A DNA stretch of 64,000 nt from Molanna angustata (Eukaryota; Arthropoda; Insecta; Trichoptera; Molannidae): assembly GCA_963576475.1 (NCBI GenBank), contig OY754968.1, positions 17,806,734 through 17,870,733 on the forward strand, written 5' to 3'. This document shows, one piece after another, positions 23,279 to 35,700 of this stretch (its first letter is position 1; every line of letters begins with the position of its first letter). The notes under the pieces were generated by a model. It saw nothing but the letters and a program-made list of their open reading frames with translations. It was not told the origin of the DNA and ran no database searches. The position numbers were made by a program, and so were the translations under genes.

Positions 23279-26200
23279 TCACTTGGTTAATAATGATGTC
23301 AGTGATGATAAATGTGACTTTAGATTCTGTTTTTCTATTGTTGAAGATGGTGAAATTTCATTGTCATTTATTGAGAATTTATTGGAAATTTCTTTAGCAC
23401 TGCTGTAAAAATACAAATAATTACAATAAATTTGCTTATAAAGGATTAACAATAAACTAAGTTATACCATCACGTTACTTTCAAAAACATTTTATTATTT
23501 TTTTATAATTAGGTTTTAATATTCTTATAAATAGTTCCAAGAATTGTGATTTATTCATAAAAACTATTTACTTATTTTTTTAACGAGGTTGAATGGCCTT
23601 TTTTGGTCATTCTATCGTGAAAAAAAAAAATTAAACTGAAAACTTTGATGATTTAGCATGTAAAAAACAAAAGTTTACAATACAATATTTGACCTTCTTT
23701 CTTGTGAGACATGTCTTTGCAACGTATGATAGTTAACCTTGGGTAAAAAATGATATTATTGACGTGTGAACACATTTTTAAAATATTTTAAATAACTATT
23801 ACATACATGTATGGTAAAATGTTAATTACATTCCACATAAATGAATGTAATAGTGATAATGGTATAGTATATTTGTATTCCTTCATGCATACAGAAGCAT
23901 GCGAATATTGATGACATGAAATGTTATCTACAACATCTAAAGAAAATAATAATTGTCTCACAATTTTTGTTGGTGTAGTATGAAAAGAATCCAAAATGTA
24001 TGCGAAAAATGCGGAATAAGTACAGACCATAGTGTTATGTATACAACACTAATTCCAAGTCCACAAAATTGTAAAACCATATTTGAAGAGTTGATTGAGG
24101 TGCCAATACAATGTACATAGGTATATGTAATGTGCTTATTTCACATATAGATTGGTGCTATGTGGTCTATAATGGAGAGAAATAACAAGAAAGAATGTAA
24201 AATGACAGTAAAAATTATAGTGAGGAAAAAACGGTAATAAAGTTTGCACTTGCAGAACAATTTCTTTTACATCTCAAAAGATGAAAAAAAGAGATTAATG
24301 AAATCCTTTTTCAGCTTTACACCTGCATTTATTTACTTTATATCACATATGTCGTAGGCAAATTGTACAATCTGATATCCTAGGTATATTATGAAGCAAC
24401 AGCCCTTCATGGAATGGATAAACTAATATGTATCATTTTGGTTAACATATTATGTCAATACGTTATAATTTTTTTTTTTAAATAAATGTCTTAATTTACA
24501 TGGCGAACGAAATCGGTCGAGGCAGAATTCAAACTCACGACTACTGTATTACTAACCCAATGCGCTAACCATCTAATTAACATTGTATATTATCCAACAT
24601 TCACACCACATTTTTTATGGGATATATAGATAGAATGAACCAGACTCCACACATTCCTATTTTGACATACATACATTCATAACTTTTCCTATAAATATAT
24701 GTTTAAACTAAGGTTTTCGCGGGTACAAAATATGTAATTATTAAGTATTTTGGGGATAACCTGCATAAAATCCTGATCCTCGAGAGGATCAGTCGACTGA
24801 TGACGTTTCACCTGTATCACAAAAGCGCTGCACAGTGATATCTCCACGCATTATTAAACCATCATCCAGCACAAATCGCCTCTGTAGAAAATACCTTAGT
24901 AACGCGGTCAATGTGAATTGCCGAATCCGATAAGATTAAGAATGAATTAGATTCTCTCAAAAATGCGCTGCTCTGTAATGGTTTTTCTAATTTCGCCATA
25001 AATAGAGTAATTAAAAGCAAACATAAGAAATTATATTAAAAATACATGAACTGAAGTTAAAGCGCTCGCTACTGCATTTTTACCATTCACAAAGGGTACT
25101 ACAGATAAAATCAGTCACTTACTAAATAAACATAACATTTACACCATTTTTAGAATGGATAACAAAATATCATCTTTTTTAAGAAGTCCGAAAGATAAAA
25201 TAACTTTACAGTCACACAGAATATACGAAATTCGATGTGGTGATTGCACCAAAACCTACATAGGCAGAACAAATCGTAAAATATCAGCGCATGTCTCTGA
25301 ACTTCGAGTGGACATTAAATGGAATAGCGTAATTGACAATAGTTTTAAAAATAATAAGAGTAAAATTAACACAACTACAGACAATAATAAAATCCTAAGT
25401 AAACTTAAATCCAACCGAAAACAATAAAAAATAAAACTACAAGGATCACTAGGAGCCAAACAAAAAGCAATAACAGAGTCGTGGGAGAAACTGATGAGCT
25501 CGTAAAAACCCAAGGCTCCACTAACACGACGCGGTAGATTTCTAACTTCACTTGATGGTAGGTTTCCGTTGTGAACGGACGTGAGCGCACGTTCCTTCGA
25601 GACGGAAATTTATCAATTTAACATTGTATATTATCCAACATTCACACCACATTTTTTATGGGATATATAGATAGAATGAACCAGACTCCACACATTCCTA
25701 TTTTGACATACATACATTCATAACTTTTCCTATAAATATATGTTTAAACTAAGGTTTACATCGATTGTACAATTTGCCTACGACATATGTGATATAAAGT
25801 AATGTTATTAGCCTTTGAAAATGCCTGTTGTGATACAGATGAAACGTCAGCAGACGACTGATGCTCTGGAGGATCAGGATTTGACGTGAGTTATCCCCAA
25901 AATACTTGATAACATAATTTGTATCTTTTGCTACTCTGACACCTTATATATCTTAGTTTTTTTTTACAGATCTAATAAGTTTTTTTTTACTTTGTTCATT
26001 TATTTGTAAAAATATTTTAACATCTAAACTCTAAATCCATTCAGAAATGATTTCTTTACATTCTAGTACTTACATTTAAATGAGAAACAAGAAGGAGTTT
26101 ATCTCCAAAACTCTAAACACACTTTAATATCTAACATTAGTTCATTAAATTGTGTCATTCTAAGCAATTCATTATGCTTCCAGTTATTGATACTTTAACA

Positions 26201-29200
26201 GAAACAAAACGCTTTAAGCATCACTAGTGGTGTATTTTGGAAAATCTTCTACAATTTGCTGGGTATTGTGTGGTTTAATCATGATGTGGTTGAGTGTTTG
26301 ATTAAATACATAGTTAATTGTTATTGATAGATAGGTCACATCATGATATAGCTAAATCCGAATTAGCAATTCATCAACTGCCTAGACACATTTTCAACCT
26401 GCCTTCAACATAATATAAAGTAGAACATATAAGCAATTTATAAATAGACCTGGACATGTTTATGGATGCCTGTATTGTAAATATTATAGATTAAACCTGT
26501 AATTGTGATCTGGAATTAAAAGGATTACTAAATTTAATTTAAAAATACCAACTTTTGAAATATCAATAAGATAATTAGATTGGGATTTAATTATCTTAGT
26601 GATTTATAGTAAAATTATGTTACTTAAATACTATCACTTTGAATAAAAGCCTCAATCTGATAAAAAAATGCAACATCAATCTATGTCAATCACAGATCAC
26701 AACTTAGGCTATAAAGATGAATGAATAAATTTGGAGATGTGGTTGTGTTTTGTTTATTTCATTTTCAAACAATTTTTTTGAAACTTGGAAAAAATATATA
26801 AAAGATATCATTTTCATGCTATAATTTGATATGAATTAGAACAAACTATAGCACAAATATGCTTTAACTAAGAACAAACAAGAGTATCCAAATTTGAATT
26901 AAATCTGCCAAATTGACTCATACAGTCACCAAATATTGCAGTTTGACCAAAAAAATATATTACAACTTTAAATGGTATAAAAAAGTTTTTACTTACAGAT
27001 ATCTAGTCAAATCTTCAATGTCAACAAGCATTGAATCTTGACCCATATGTAATTCATCCCGTGCAATTAATAGCCTTACCAAACTTTCATTTAAGAATTC
27101 AATCTGTGTGTGCAGTTCATTTACTATAACCTACAAAATACGTAAGATTGAATATCGATAGTAAAGTTTGTTTAATTGGAAATTATTAAGAAAAAAATTA
27201 AGAAAATAAACCATAGGTTACCTGTAATTGTGCAACATTCATATCTGTTAGCATTTGCCTAGAGACTCTTCTTCTATCACCTGTCAATTGAACTCCTGCT
27301 TTAAGAAGACTCGTGCGTAACATTTCTGTTATTGGTGAACATTCTTGTTTCTTCCTTTCAATCTATAAAGACAGGAATATCAATTATATATAATATTCAT
27401 ATTGATCTGTCTTAGGTCAAAGCATACCCCGATAGAAAAGGGACAAAAGCGTTAAGGGGAAAGAAAAGATCTGTCTTAAGTAGAAGGTTCTGTGTGAAAA
27501 ATTACTACTTACTAGAAAGAAAAAAAATTAAATGTGTACTATCTTTTACAGATTATAACAGTCAATTTCTATGTGCACAATTGCATGACACTTTAAGATA
27601 AAAAACAAATTCATTAACATTAATGCAGGGCACAATTAAAAATATATTTTTGATAAACAACTCAAATTTTGTCTTAGAACCAGCTATTTGTTTTAAGCGA
27701 CATTTTACAACTTTACAGAAGAACCATCCAAAGTTTTAAATTTATTAAAAAACTATTGGTCAAATTTTAAACTAATCTTCACATTTCACCTTTTCTTCAT
27801 ACTTAAATCTTCATCTTTTCTCGAAAAAAAATCTCTTGATATATTGGTATAATTTTCAATAAAAAATACAGCCCTGGCTTCAATATCGAAAAATGTTGCT
27901 GAAAACAAATAGCTTTTCACCCCTCGTATGATAAAATTCAGAGTTCTTTGTGTGGGATTTGAAAAACTTTTGAGACACTTTCAACTGGAATGGCTTGACA
28001 AAAATGCATTTAAATTCAAATTTACCTCCATTTGCATATGTGCCATTTCTTTAGCTTGTGCTAAAGCCATTCTTGCTTCTGTTTGTAGTCTAGCCTGACA
28101 TTCAAAGAATGCTGCTTGTGTTGACAAATGTGTCATCATTGCTGGGCGGGCTGTGTCATTGAGAGCTAAAGTGGAAGGCCTGGTCACACCTAAACAAAAT
28201 ATTTAATTTGATATTATAATTTTCGTCGTGGAGGGAGTGGTTCACACATATACCAACCAAACAAAAAAAAAAACAATTTTCCACTCTGTATACCCCACAT
28301 GACATACTTATGAAATTTGCTGCTTACTGTAACCACCTAATAATGTCACAAACAAATAATATATGTAATTGTCTTTGTTATGAAGTATTATGATTATGAT
28401 AAACCTCCTTAGGATTCAATGCAATATATTCAAAGCAACCTTATAAAGATTTTAATAAACTTACCCGGGATTTTGTTGTTATTTATATTAGATTGGTCTG
28501 ACTTCATTAGTGTTTTAGTTGTTTCTGTGCTCATGTTTAAAAGTTCAGCACATTTATTATCAATAGAATGAGTAGCATTGTTGTATGTTCTTTCCTTGTC
28601 GATACATTCTGTTTCTAATGGTGAATCAGTGTCTGATACAGTTTCATTCATGAAACATATTTGTAGATTCATACCTTTGAAATGAAAAATATTATAATGA
28701 GTAGATCAAAATGACCACTGCTTTAAATTAAAAACAACTTTAGTGTGTTTGGTGAGTGTTTATTTATTTATTTTATTAGGTCTGTTGCAATATTTTCATG
28801 TTATATAAAAGACTAATGATATAGAAATAAAAAAAAATATTTAAAGGAATATTAATTACCACTTTGTAATCGAGCTTGTAAACTGGGTTTTCGACTAGGG
28901 CGTTGGGCAAATGTAGAATAATCATCCATTTCTGTACCCATGGCTAACCTTCTTCTAATTTCCTCTCGATCGTTGCGTCTCTAAAAATATTAATTAAAAA
29001 GCTAAATAGTACAGTGAAAATTTGGATGAAATGTGAATGTAAATTGTGCTATCTAATGATTGTTTTTTATGCATTCTTTGAAGTTATCTCTTTTCTTCAT
29101 ATCATCCAAGGTTTTTATATTGAATAAATTTCACTGCCCCAAGTGAAATTCTGGCAGGTCCATAAATTACCCCTCTAGAGTGTCTATTATTTCTGTGTCT

Positions 29201-29720
29201 GAAAATATTTTCAATCTAGAAATTTTTCAGGATTTGGGTGAAGCTGTAACTCACCACACACCTTGCACAAATTCTTAGTGTAAATCGGAAGTGCATTTTC
29301 ACAATATTTTTATCAGTGTTTGTACTATTTGTATGTCATTTACAAGGATCATCTTCAAAAGTTGTACCTACAATCATGTCCATTTCTTTAATATTAAAAA
29401 TGAAATTATAACTTTCATGAGCAATTTATCGGTAGGTTGCTTAGTAATCATTTTAACTTCCATGTACAAATTGCTTTATACAACAATCACAAGTTTAATT
29501 TTGCATTTACCAAATGAAAAATTTGGATCTATTTAGACAGGTATGTTTCTGTATATTTTTCATTCATTCTGCGAACACAAAATAAATATACCTTTGAATA
29601 AATCTCCAAATCATCATTTATAGTGACAATTCGATCAAATTTATTTAAAACATCCTCAGAAGAATCGGAAATTTCTGTCGATTGTAATGAAATCATAATG
29701 TAAATATACGCTAAATTCAT
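23279..29720 (-). CDS. Schip1: SCHIP1 short isoform using an internal first exon
   Basis: An exon at 29592-29720 starts with ATG and reads [20 protein letters not shown] to NDDLEIYSK. It ends in a GT donor in phase 0, which fits the acceptor at 28981 and joins directly to [15 protein letters not shown]. With the six shared 3' exons it gives 1023 nt, a 340-aa protein. Vertebrate SCHIP1 also has long and short forms that differ at the N-terminus and share the C-terminal coiled coil. The exon is separated from the long-form exons by a 5.9-kb stretch (29721-35608) that includes an LTR-like element. A second ATG eight codons downstream (codon 9) could also be used. This promoter is inferred, not shown. 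Confidence 0.75.
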
Positions 29721-32700
29721 GCGACCATAATGTGAAATTAATAACCAAATAACTCGAAAATGTTGTGTAGTGAATTTACAAATAAGATTATGGAGATTAA
29801 CTCAATAAAACAGCCTGTTTGATAATAATTAATAACAATTTAACTAAATACATTTGGTATTTTCAAAGCAATTTTAACTGTTGACAGTTGACAATATATA
29901 TTATCTTTTCTATGCTGTTGACATTTAGTTGACAGCTTCCAAGTGTTGCAATCACTAAATTTAAACTAGCAATTAAGTATTAAAAAATATATTATGTAAG
30001 TAGTCGTATGCAAATATCCATTTTATAAAATAATTTCAATAGGCTAATTTCTCATATTTTTTACTAGTAAGTTTACGTGTTCGGCTGGTTTAAATCCTAC
30101 CACTCTAATTTTCGGCGACTACAATCGCCTTTTCATTTGTCATCATCGGTGGCTTGTAGATTTTATGCCCAGCTCCACTGACGATATAATTCACTTCACC
30201 ACAGACCTCGATATCAGGTTTGATGAAAAAAGCATAATATCCATAATTTCTCATGTTTTCATAGGTACCTTGTATTTATTAGGTCTTGGTGCTAGTGGTC
30301 AAATTCTTTAAGATACATTCCTTATCTTTACTTAATCCTTTTATATTAACAGGGATCGTCTAGATATTTTTTACCGATTAATACAATAAATAATAGTACT
30401 TATATAAAGAATATCCGTGAAATAAAAAAAATGTTTAAAAATGTTCTGACCGTGTATCAAATATATCATGACGTGAGGACGAATCAATAATTATAGAAAA
30501 AAAAACGAATAACATAATGACTTAATTATTCGGGATGGACACGAACCTTAATCTTACTGAACACTGCACACATTTATATATATACAATTTCACACATCAT
30601 TCACACAAACTTATTTTAATTTTAATATACTACAGTAACTCCAGTGACAACCTGTAATTGGCATTAATATTTACTTAAATCATTTTTATTTCATATCATT
30701 TATTATACGCTGTATGTTGTCCTCTTGATAAATTAAACAAACCTCGCGTTTTAGCACATAGTATTAGTAAAGTTTTCGTCAGCCATCTTGAGCCATTTCG
30801 ATACAAATTTGCTCAAATTGTTTTAAAATAACTATAAGGGTGATACCCTCCTTCCAAGAGGCTAGAGGTCGAGCTCACCTTTTTTGAATGTCAAAAATGG
30901 AATTTGATATTCCACACATAGTCGCTGAACGAGATTGATAAAAAAAAACTAAACAAAATTTGAAGCCGTGGTCTGACGATATACACAAATAATGTCAACT
31001 GTCAGCGCACAAACGTCAGACGGCACGGTCATGTCACAAGATAAAATGTTGAAATAAATAAAATTGTCAATAAATTAGGACGTCACAAATTAGGATAGAT
31101 AGTCAATATTGGACGTCACACGTTAAAATGAATAAAATAAGAAAAAAACTTAAAAATAACACACAGCCGAAATATTGTCACATAAAATAAAATTGTCACA
31201 TATATATATATATATATATTTTTCTGGGGCACACAATATTTCCTCTTCTCGGACATAGGCGTGCTGATGCACCGCCAATGCCGGAATGGACCGTCGTCGA
31301 TGGGCGAAGGGGCAAGGCTATCGGCGACAGCAACCTCGGGTCCCAGACACCGGCAGATGCCGGTTGGGTGACTGGCGGGAGCGAACAGCGGCGGCGCGAG
31401 TCTCAAGGAAATGCAGGCCGTTGCTCCAGGGTCCAGCGCGACCCAACTGCGTTTGAACACTTTCCAAACTCAGCACCCGCTTCGGTCCAGGAAAGCGGCG
31501 CTCTCGCCGAGTGGTTGTGCGCCGATCCATCTCGGCACTCCAGGTGTCACATCCACGGCTGCCGATGTGGAGCGAGCCTAACCGACACCCTCAGGTGCGG
31601 TTTGCAGCTGCTCTGGCCACAGTGAGCGCGGTCCGTGTCGACACGACGCGTGTCTTATTTCGACTGTCAAAATTTTTTTCACTCGTAAACGTCACAAATT
31701 TAGGGTTATGTGTTATTGTCAAATTTTTCTTTTTATTTACACACTATATTTTTCACAAATGTTTGTTTGTGGTCAGCTGATTAAGCGCCGGATTTAAATA
31801 AAAATAACGCGAAGAGAGGTCGCGTCAATGGTACCATTATTTCTACGAACGGAATTGAAACGGAAACTTCCTGGAGAGTCTAGGAAACGTCTGAGATTTT
31901 TTTTAAATTATTTGTCCTTGTGAAATAAATACATTAAAATGCACATTTTTCAAATTTTATAAAAAATGAGTTACAGAAACCAAAGTAGCTCTATCTGAAA
32001 GTAAAAGTTGAAACCCGCTCCATTAAATATAACGTTATAATATTATGTTTTTGGGAATACCTACTTGAAGTGAATTTTGATGATTTATTTATTTATTGAC
32101 AGTATTTTTTTTTATTTTCTGCTTCAGAACAGACTTCTTGTCTAGTGAGGCAGTAAATTTTCAAATAGGAACAATTGTACGTTTATTATAAATCTATTTT
32201 AATATGGTTACTTTTTTATTTTTGTAATATGAGAAAATAATCATTTCGTTTCATTTTATTTCAAATCGATAGGCAGAATATTGAATAAGGTTGACTTATA
32301 AAATGTGAGTGCCGCGTTTTTTTAAAACATACAAAACCCCATTGGGTAGGTTTTGAATCTCGCATACCTAAAGCATGAAATTGTTTTCACTAAATAGTCA
32401 CTTAGAATATTAATATCAAATCAACCCATTTATTAATATTCGTGAAATGTGAATCTATCCAATTTGATTCAACATAATAAATATTTATTTTATCTTTTAT
32501 AAAAGATAGTAGGTAATAAAAAATTGCAAACCTGCATAATATGTTCAACAGTACAATTATATTCACTCGATATAGTTTTGAAACGATTATTATATTATTA
32601 TAATCGAAAGATATTGTATAGGTAGGTTTAATCTGTATTCACTCTTCTGTATCTGTATTCAAACTTAGCTATTTTAGATTAAAGATCAGGGTTATTCAAC

Positions 32701-35700
32701 ATGGTCAATCAACAAAAAAAAACTGTTTCATAATATGGTGTCAAGTATGAAACAATTTCAGGGTAAAATTTAATAATGATATGTGCGACTTGCATCTTCC
32801 TTAGGTGCTGGAAAATATTCGAAACTTGGCCTTAATGTCAAATCCGTGTTTCTTTTACACCAACCACCACTTGAGATGGTGGAATGTCTTTGGATGGGAT
32901 GCTGCTTTATGTAGCTTGATGAGTGACATTTTATATATTGATATGATTGTATATGATATTTTCGACTTGATTTCCCAATTGAGTGGGGTAGGAGACTGCG
33001 AAATCCACTCATGACCTGATTTTAACTTTTAACTGCCAAACACACGTTCGGCGAGAACAACACCTTTTAAACAAATCTTTGAATTTCGATAGAAAGATAA
33101 ATGGCGGAAACTCAAACTCCATCGGCCCAGTCGCAGAGGAACTTATCGTTTCTACCAAAACCGGCCTCCTGACGGCCTGGCTACCTGAATGACTGATTGC
33201 TTGTTTCTACATGGTAGGTACACTTTTAAATTAATCTTTTGGTGCCTTATAGAGAGAAGAATAGTTCTCGCATGTGCGACCTTTGAGAAACTAATTTACT
33301 TATCGTAGCCCCATACCAATAAAATAAGTTGACGTGTGTCACTTTTGCCCTGACCTTTGCAACTACGCTGTTCAAATCTATCACCCGCATTCTCTTACTT
33401 TTTGAGCTCTTCCTACCATTTATTTTCCTTATTTTTCGTCACGATTTTAATGTAGCTTCGTGGAAGACGAGAGATTGTATCAAACATAAATCCTATGAGT
33501 CGAAATCATCTAATATCGAATAATGCAAATAAGAGTTGTGAGGGCCTGGTAGTCTGATTTATAGAATGAGTCATCTCTGGATAATATTATTATCGTTCGT
33601 GGTAATCATGGCCGGAGATGAAATAGATTGATATCTTGGAAATGTGTACGTTAAAATTATGTTGATGAAAAGTATATGCATGATTGTAAATATTATTTAT
33701 TTATGTAATGAACGAAAACGCTTTATTGTGTTTTAGATTTGTTTATTTACTAGTTGCATGTAACACATGAGATCCAACTGTCGATAGCGATAGTATGTTT
33801 AGGTGAAGAATAAGAATCAAACTATAAACCCATAAATCCAAATTATTGAAAATTTTAACACATGTTGCTATGTATGTCAAGATAGTACAGTATGGAGGTC
33901 AGTCCTGTTTTCCTACCCGGAATATGAAAACAGTATGATGGTTCTGTATGTATGTTTGGAGATTAAGTACCTATCAAACTATTAAGTCTTCTTACATATT
34001 GTGTATAGGCGACTGCCATACAAATTGTATGAAGCAATGTCAGTGTTTCGGCTTTTTTCGATATTTTAAAAAAAAATTGGAAATATAGGCAGTTAAACTC
34101 ATAAATTTATCATAAAAAAAATATTTTTCTTAATAAAAAATGTTTGAGAAACTCTGGAATTTTTTTGAAAAATTAATTTGAGATTTTGTATTTGTCTATA
34201 TTTGTAGCAATTTTCAGCGTTCTAGCTTTTATGGTTTCTGAGATATATGGAAAAATAAAGTAAAAATTCAAAAGTTGATAACCCCTGACTGAAACAAAAA
34301 TTCAAAATTCTGAGTATAAAAGTTTTGTAGGCCTATAACTGTTTATATATTCTGAAATTTTGGGCTCTGTTAATTGAGCGGATCAAAAGTTATAAGGGGG
34401 GACGGACACACACACACACAGACACACGAAATGTTCTACTCCGAATTCTGAGTAAATCCGTGTATGGAACATATATGCTGCGAAGCCTCTAAGTTGGTGT
34501 TTTTTGACTTTAAAGTTGGAAAAGCCGTGAAAAAAGTAGACCTCTGCATCTGCATACAATTCTCACGTATCCTGGCTTGAAACATTGTCGATATGTTAAG
34601 AGAACAAAGTTCTCCTGAACAAATCGACAGTTGGAAAATGTTCCATAATATTTATTCCATACTTATTACAAATATCGGACTTAGTTGATTTTTCATTTTT
34701 TTTTCGTTTTCATAGTTTCAATCAAATACTCATACTAATATTTTAGACAAAGAGTATATAATACCTACGGATAATTTTAGAGTGTAATATTTTTGAAGGT
34801 AGGTATTATGTAATATAGGTGTATGATTTTTAATTATTTATTTAAGTAATAATTATTTAAATTTTTGCTTGTTTATATATTTATCTCAAACTAATTAATA
34901 AAAAAAGTATGTACTTGGAATTCATTCAGCGATCCAAGCGGATGGGACCAGCGGAAACTTTAAATACTCTTTTCACACTTAATACCAATATATAAGAACA
35001 TGGGGGTTGTGGCCAACACTAAACTCTTCATAATGCTTAAATTCATTCAAATTATAAAACCACTTTTCAACTCCAATCTTGCTGAAATTTCTTTCCCAGT
35101 CCAATCCTACTGAAATTTCAAACCACTTACTTCCCTTTACATTATTTGAGACTGAAGAGACAGTAAGGACTGAAGGAAAGGGACGGATGGAGGGAACTGA
35201 TGAGACGGAGAGGACTGTTTTTTAAAAAACTAACTCATTTTTGTTAATTTTTATTTATTGTATTGGATATTCTTTACTTATTCTGAATTTATCATAACAA
35301 ATTAAGAGTTCAAAATTACGAAAACGATTTTCTTTATACGTTAGCATATTGCTTCACATTAACCTTCTCGAGCTACGCCGGGTATAAAAAACTAATACTT
35401 AGATACGACATAAAATTTGCGTGTTCAGTCAACCTTTTCACTATCCAGTGGTGTAACAGTGTATTTTCTAAAGGGAGGAGGGTATCAAGTCATATATTAA
35501 AAGCTCTGGTATAAATTAGTTGAAATTGAAATTTCTCTACAGTCAAAATCTGAATAAATTATTTTTTATAATTCCAGGAATACGATATATTAATAATAAT
35601 TTACTTACCCGTCTTTCTTCTTCTCTGGCAGCACGCAAATGACTTTCTATCGCATCTAAGTCAATAAGTGGCATGGCCGTTTCAATGTTATAAACATCAA

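Larger units (their letters stand above)
24319..25920 (+). mobile_element. Penelope-like element region with inverted and direct flanking repeats
   Basis: Order along the plus strand: a segment at about 24330-24385 whose inverted copy is 25758-25812; a truncated family A SINE; a 140-bp repeat (24577-24716); a terminal segment at about 24742-24828; coding debris; the second identical 140-bp repeat (25618-25757); and at 25825-25915 an inverted copy of the 24742-24828 segment ('aagtattttggggataac...cctgatcctc...'). Inverted end copies are characteristic of Penelope elements. The coding part is listed separately. The whole lies in the last SCHIP1 intron. Confidence 0.7.

Noticed and set aside
24775..24815. 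Hammerhead ribozyme in the Penelope end (CTGATGA present)
   Set aside because: CTGATGA occurs, but I could not lay out the other core strand (GAAA) and three stems in the right order, so it is left as a test only.
25256..25590. Minus-strand hydrophobic open frames over the Penelope fragment
   Set aside because: Shadows of the plus-strand GIY-YIG coding remnant.
27404..27476. 11-bp repeat gatctgtctta as a target-site duplication of a tiny element
   Set aside because: The enclosed 50 bp have no inverted ends or other copies in the window.
31278..31625. Open frame [12 protein letters not shown]... in the GC-rich core of the LTR-like element as a host gene
   Set aside because: The second copy at 58592-59037 changes frame by indels, both strands are open because of GC content, and the segment is within a repeat.
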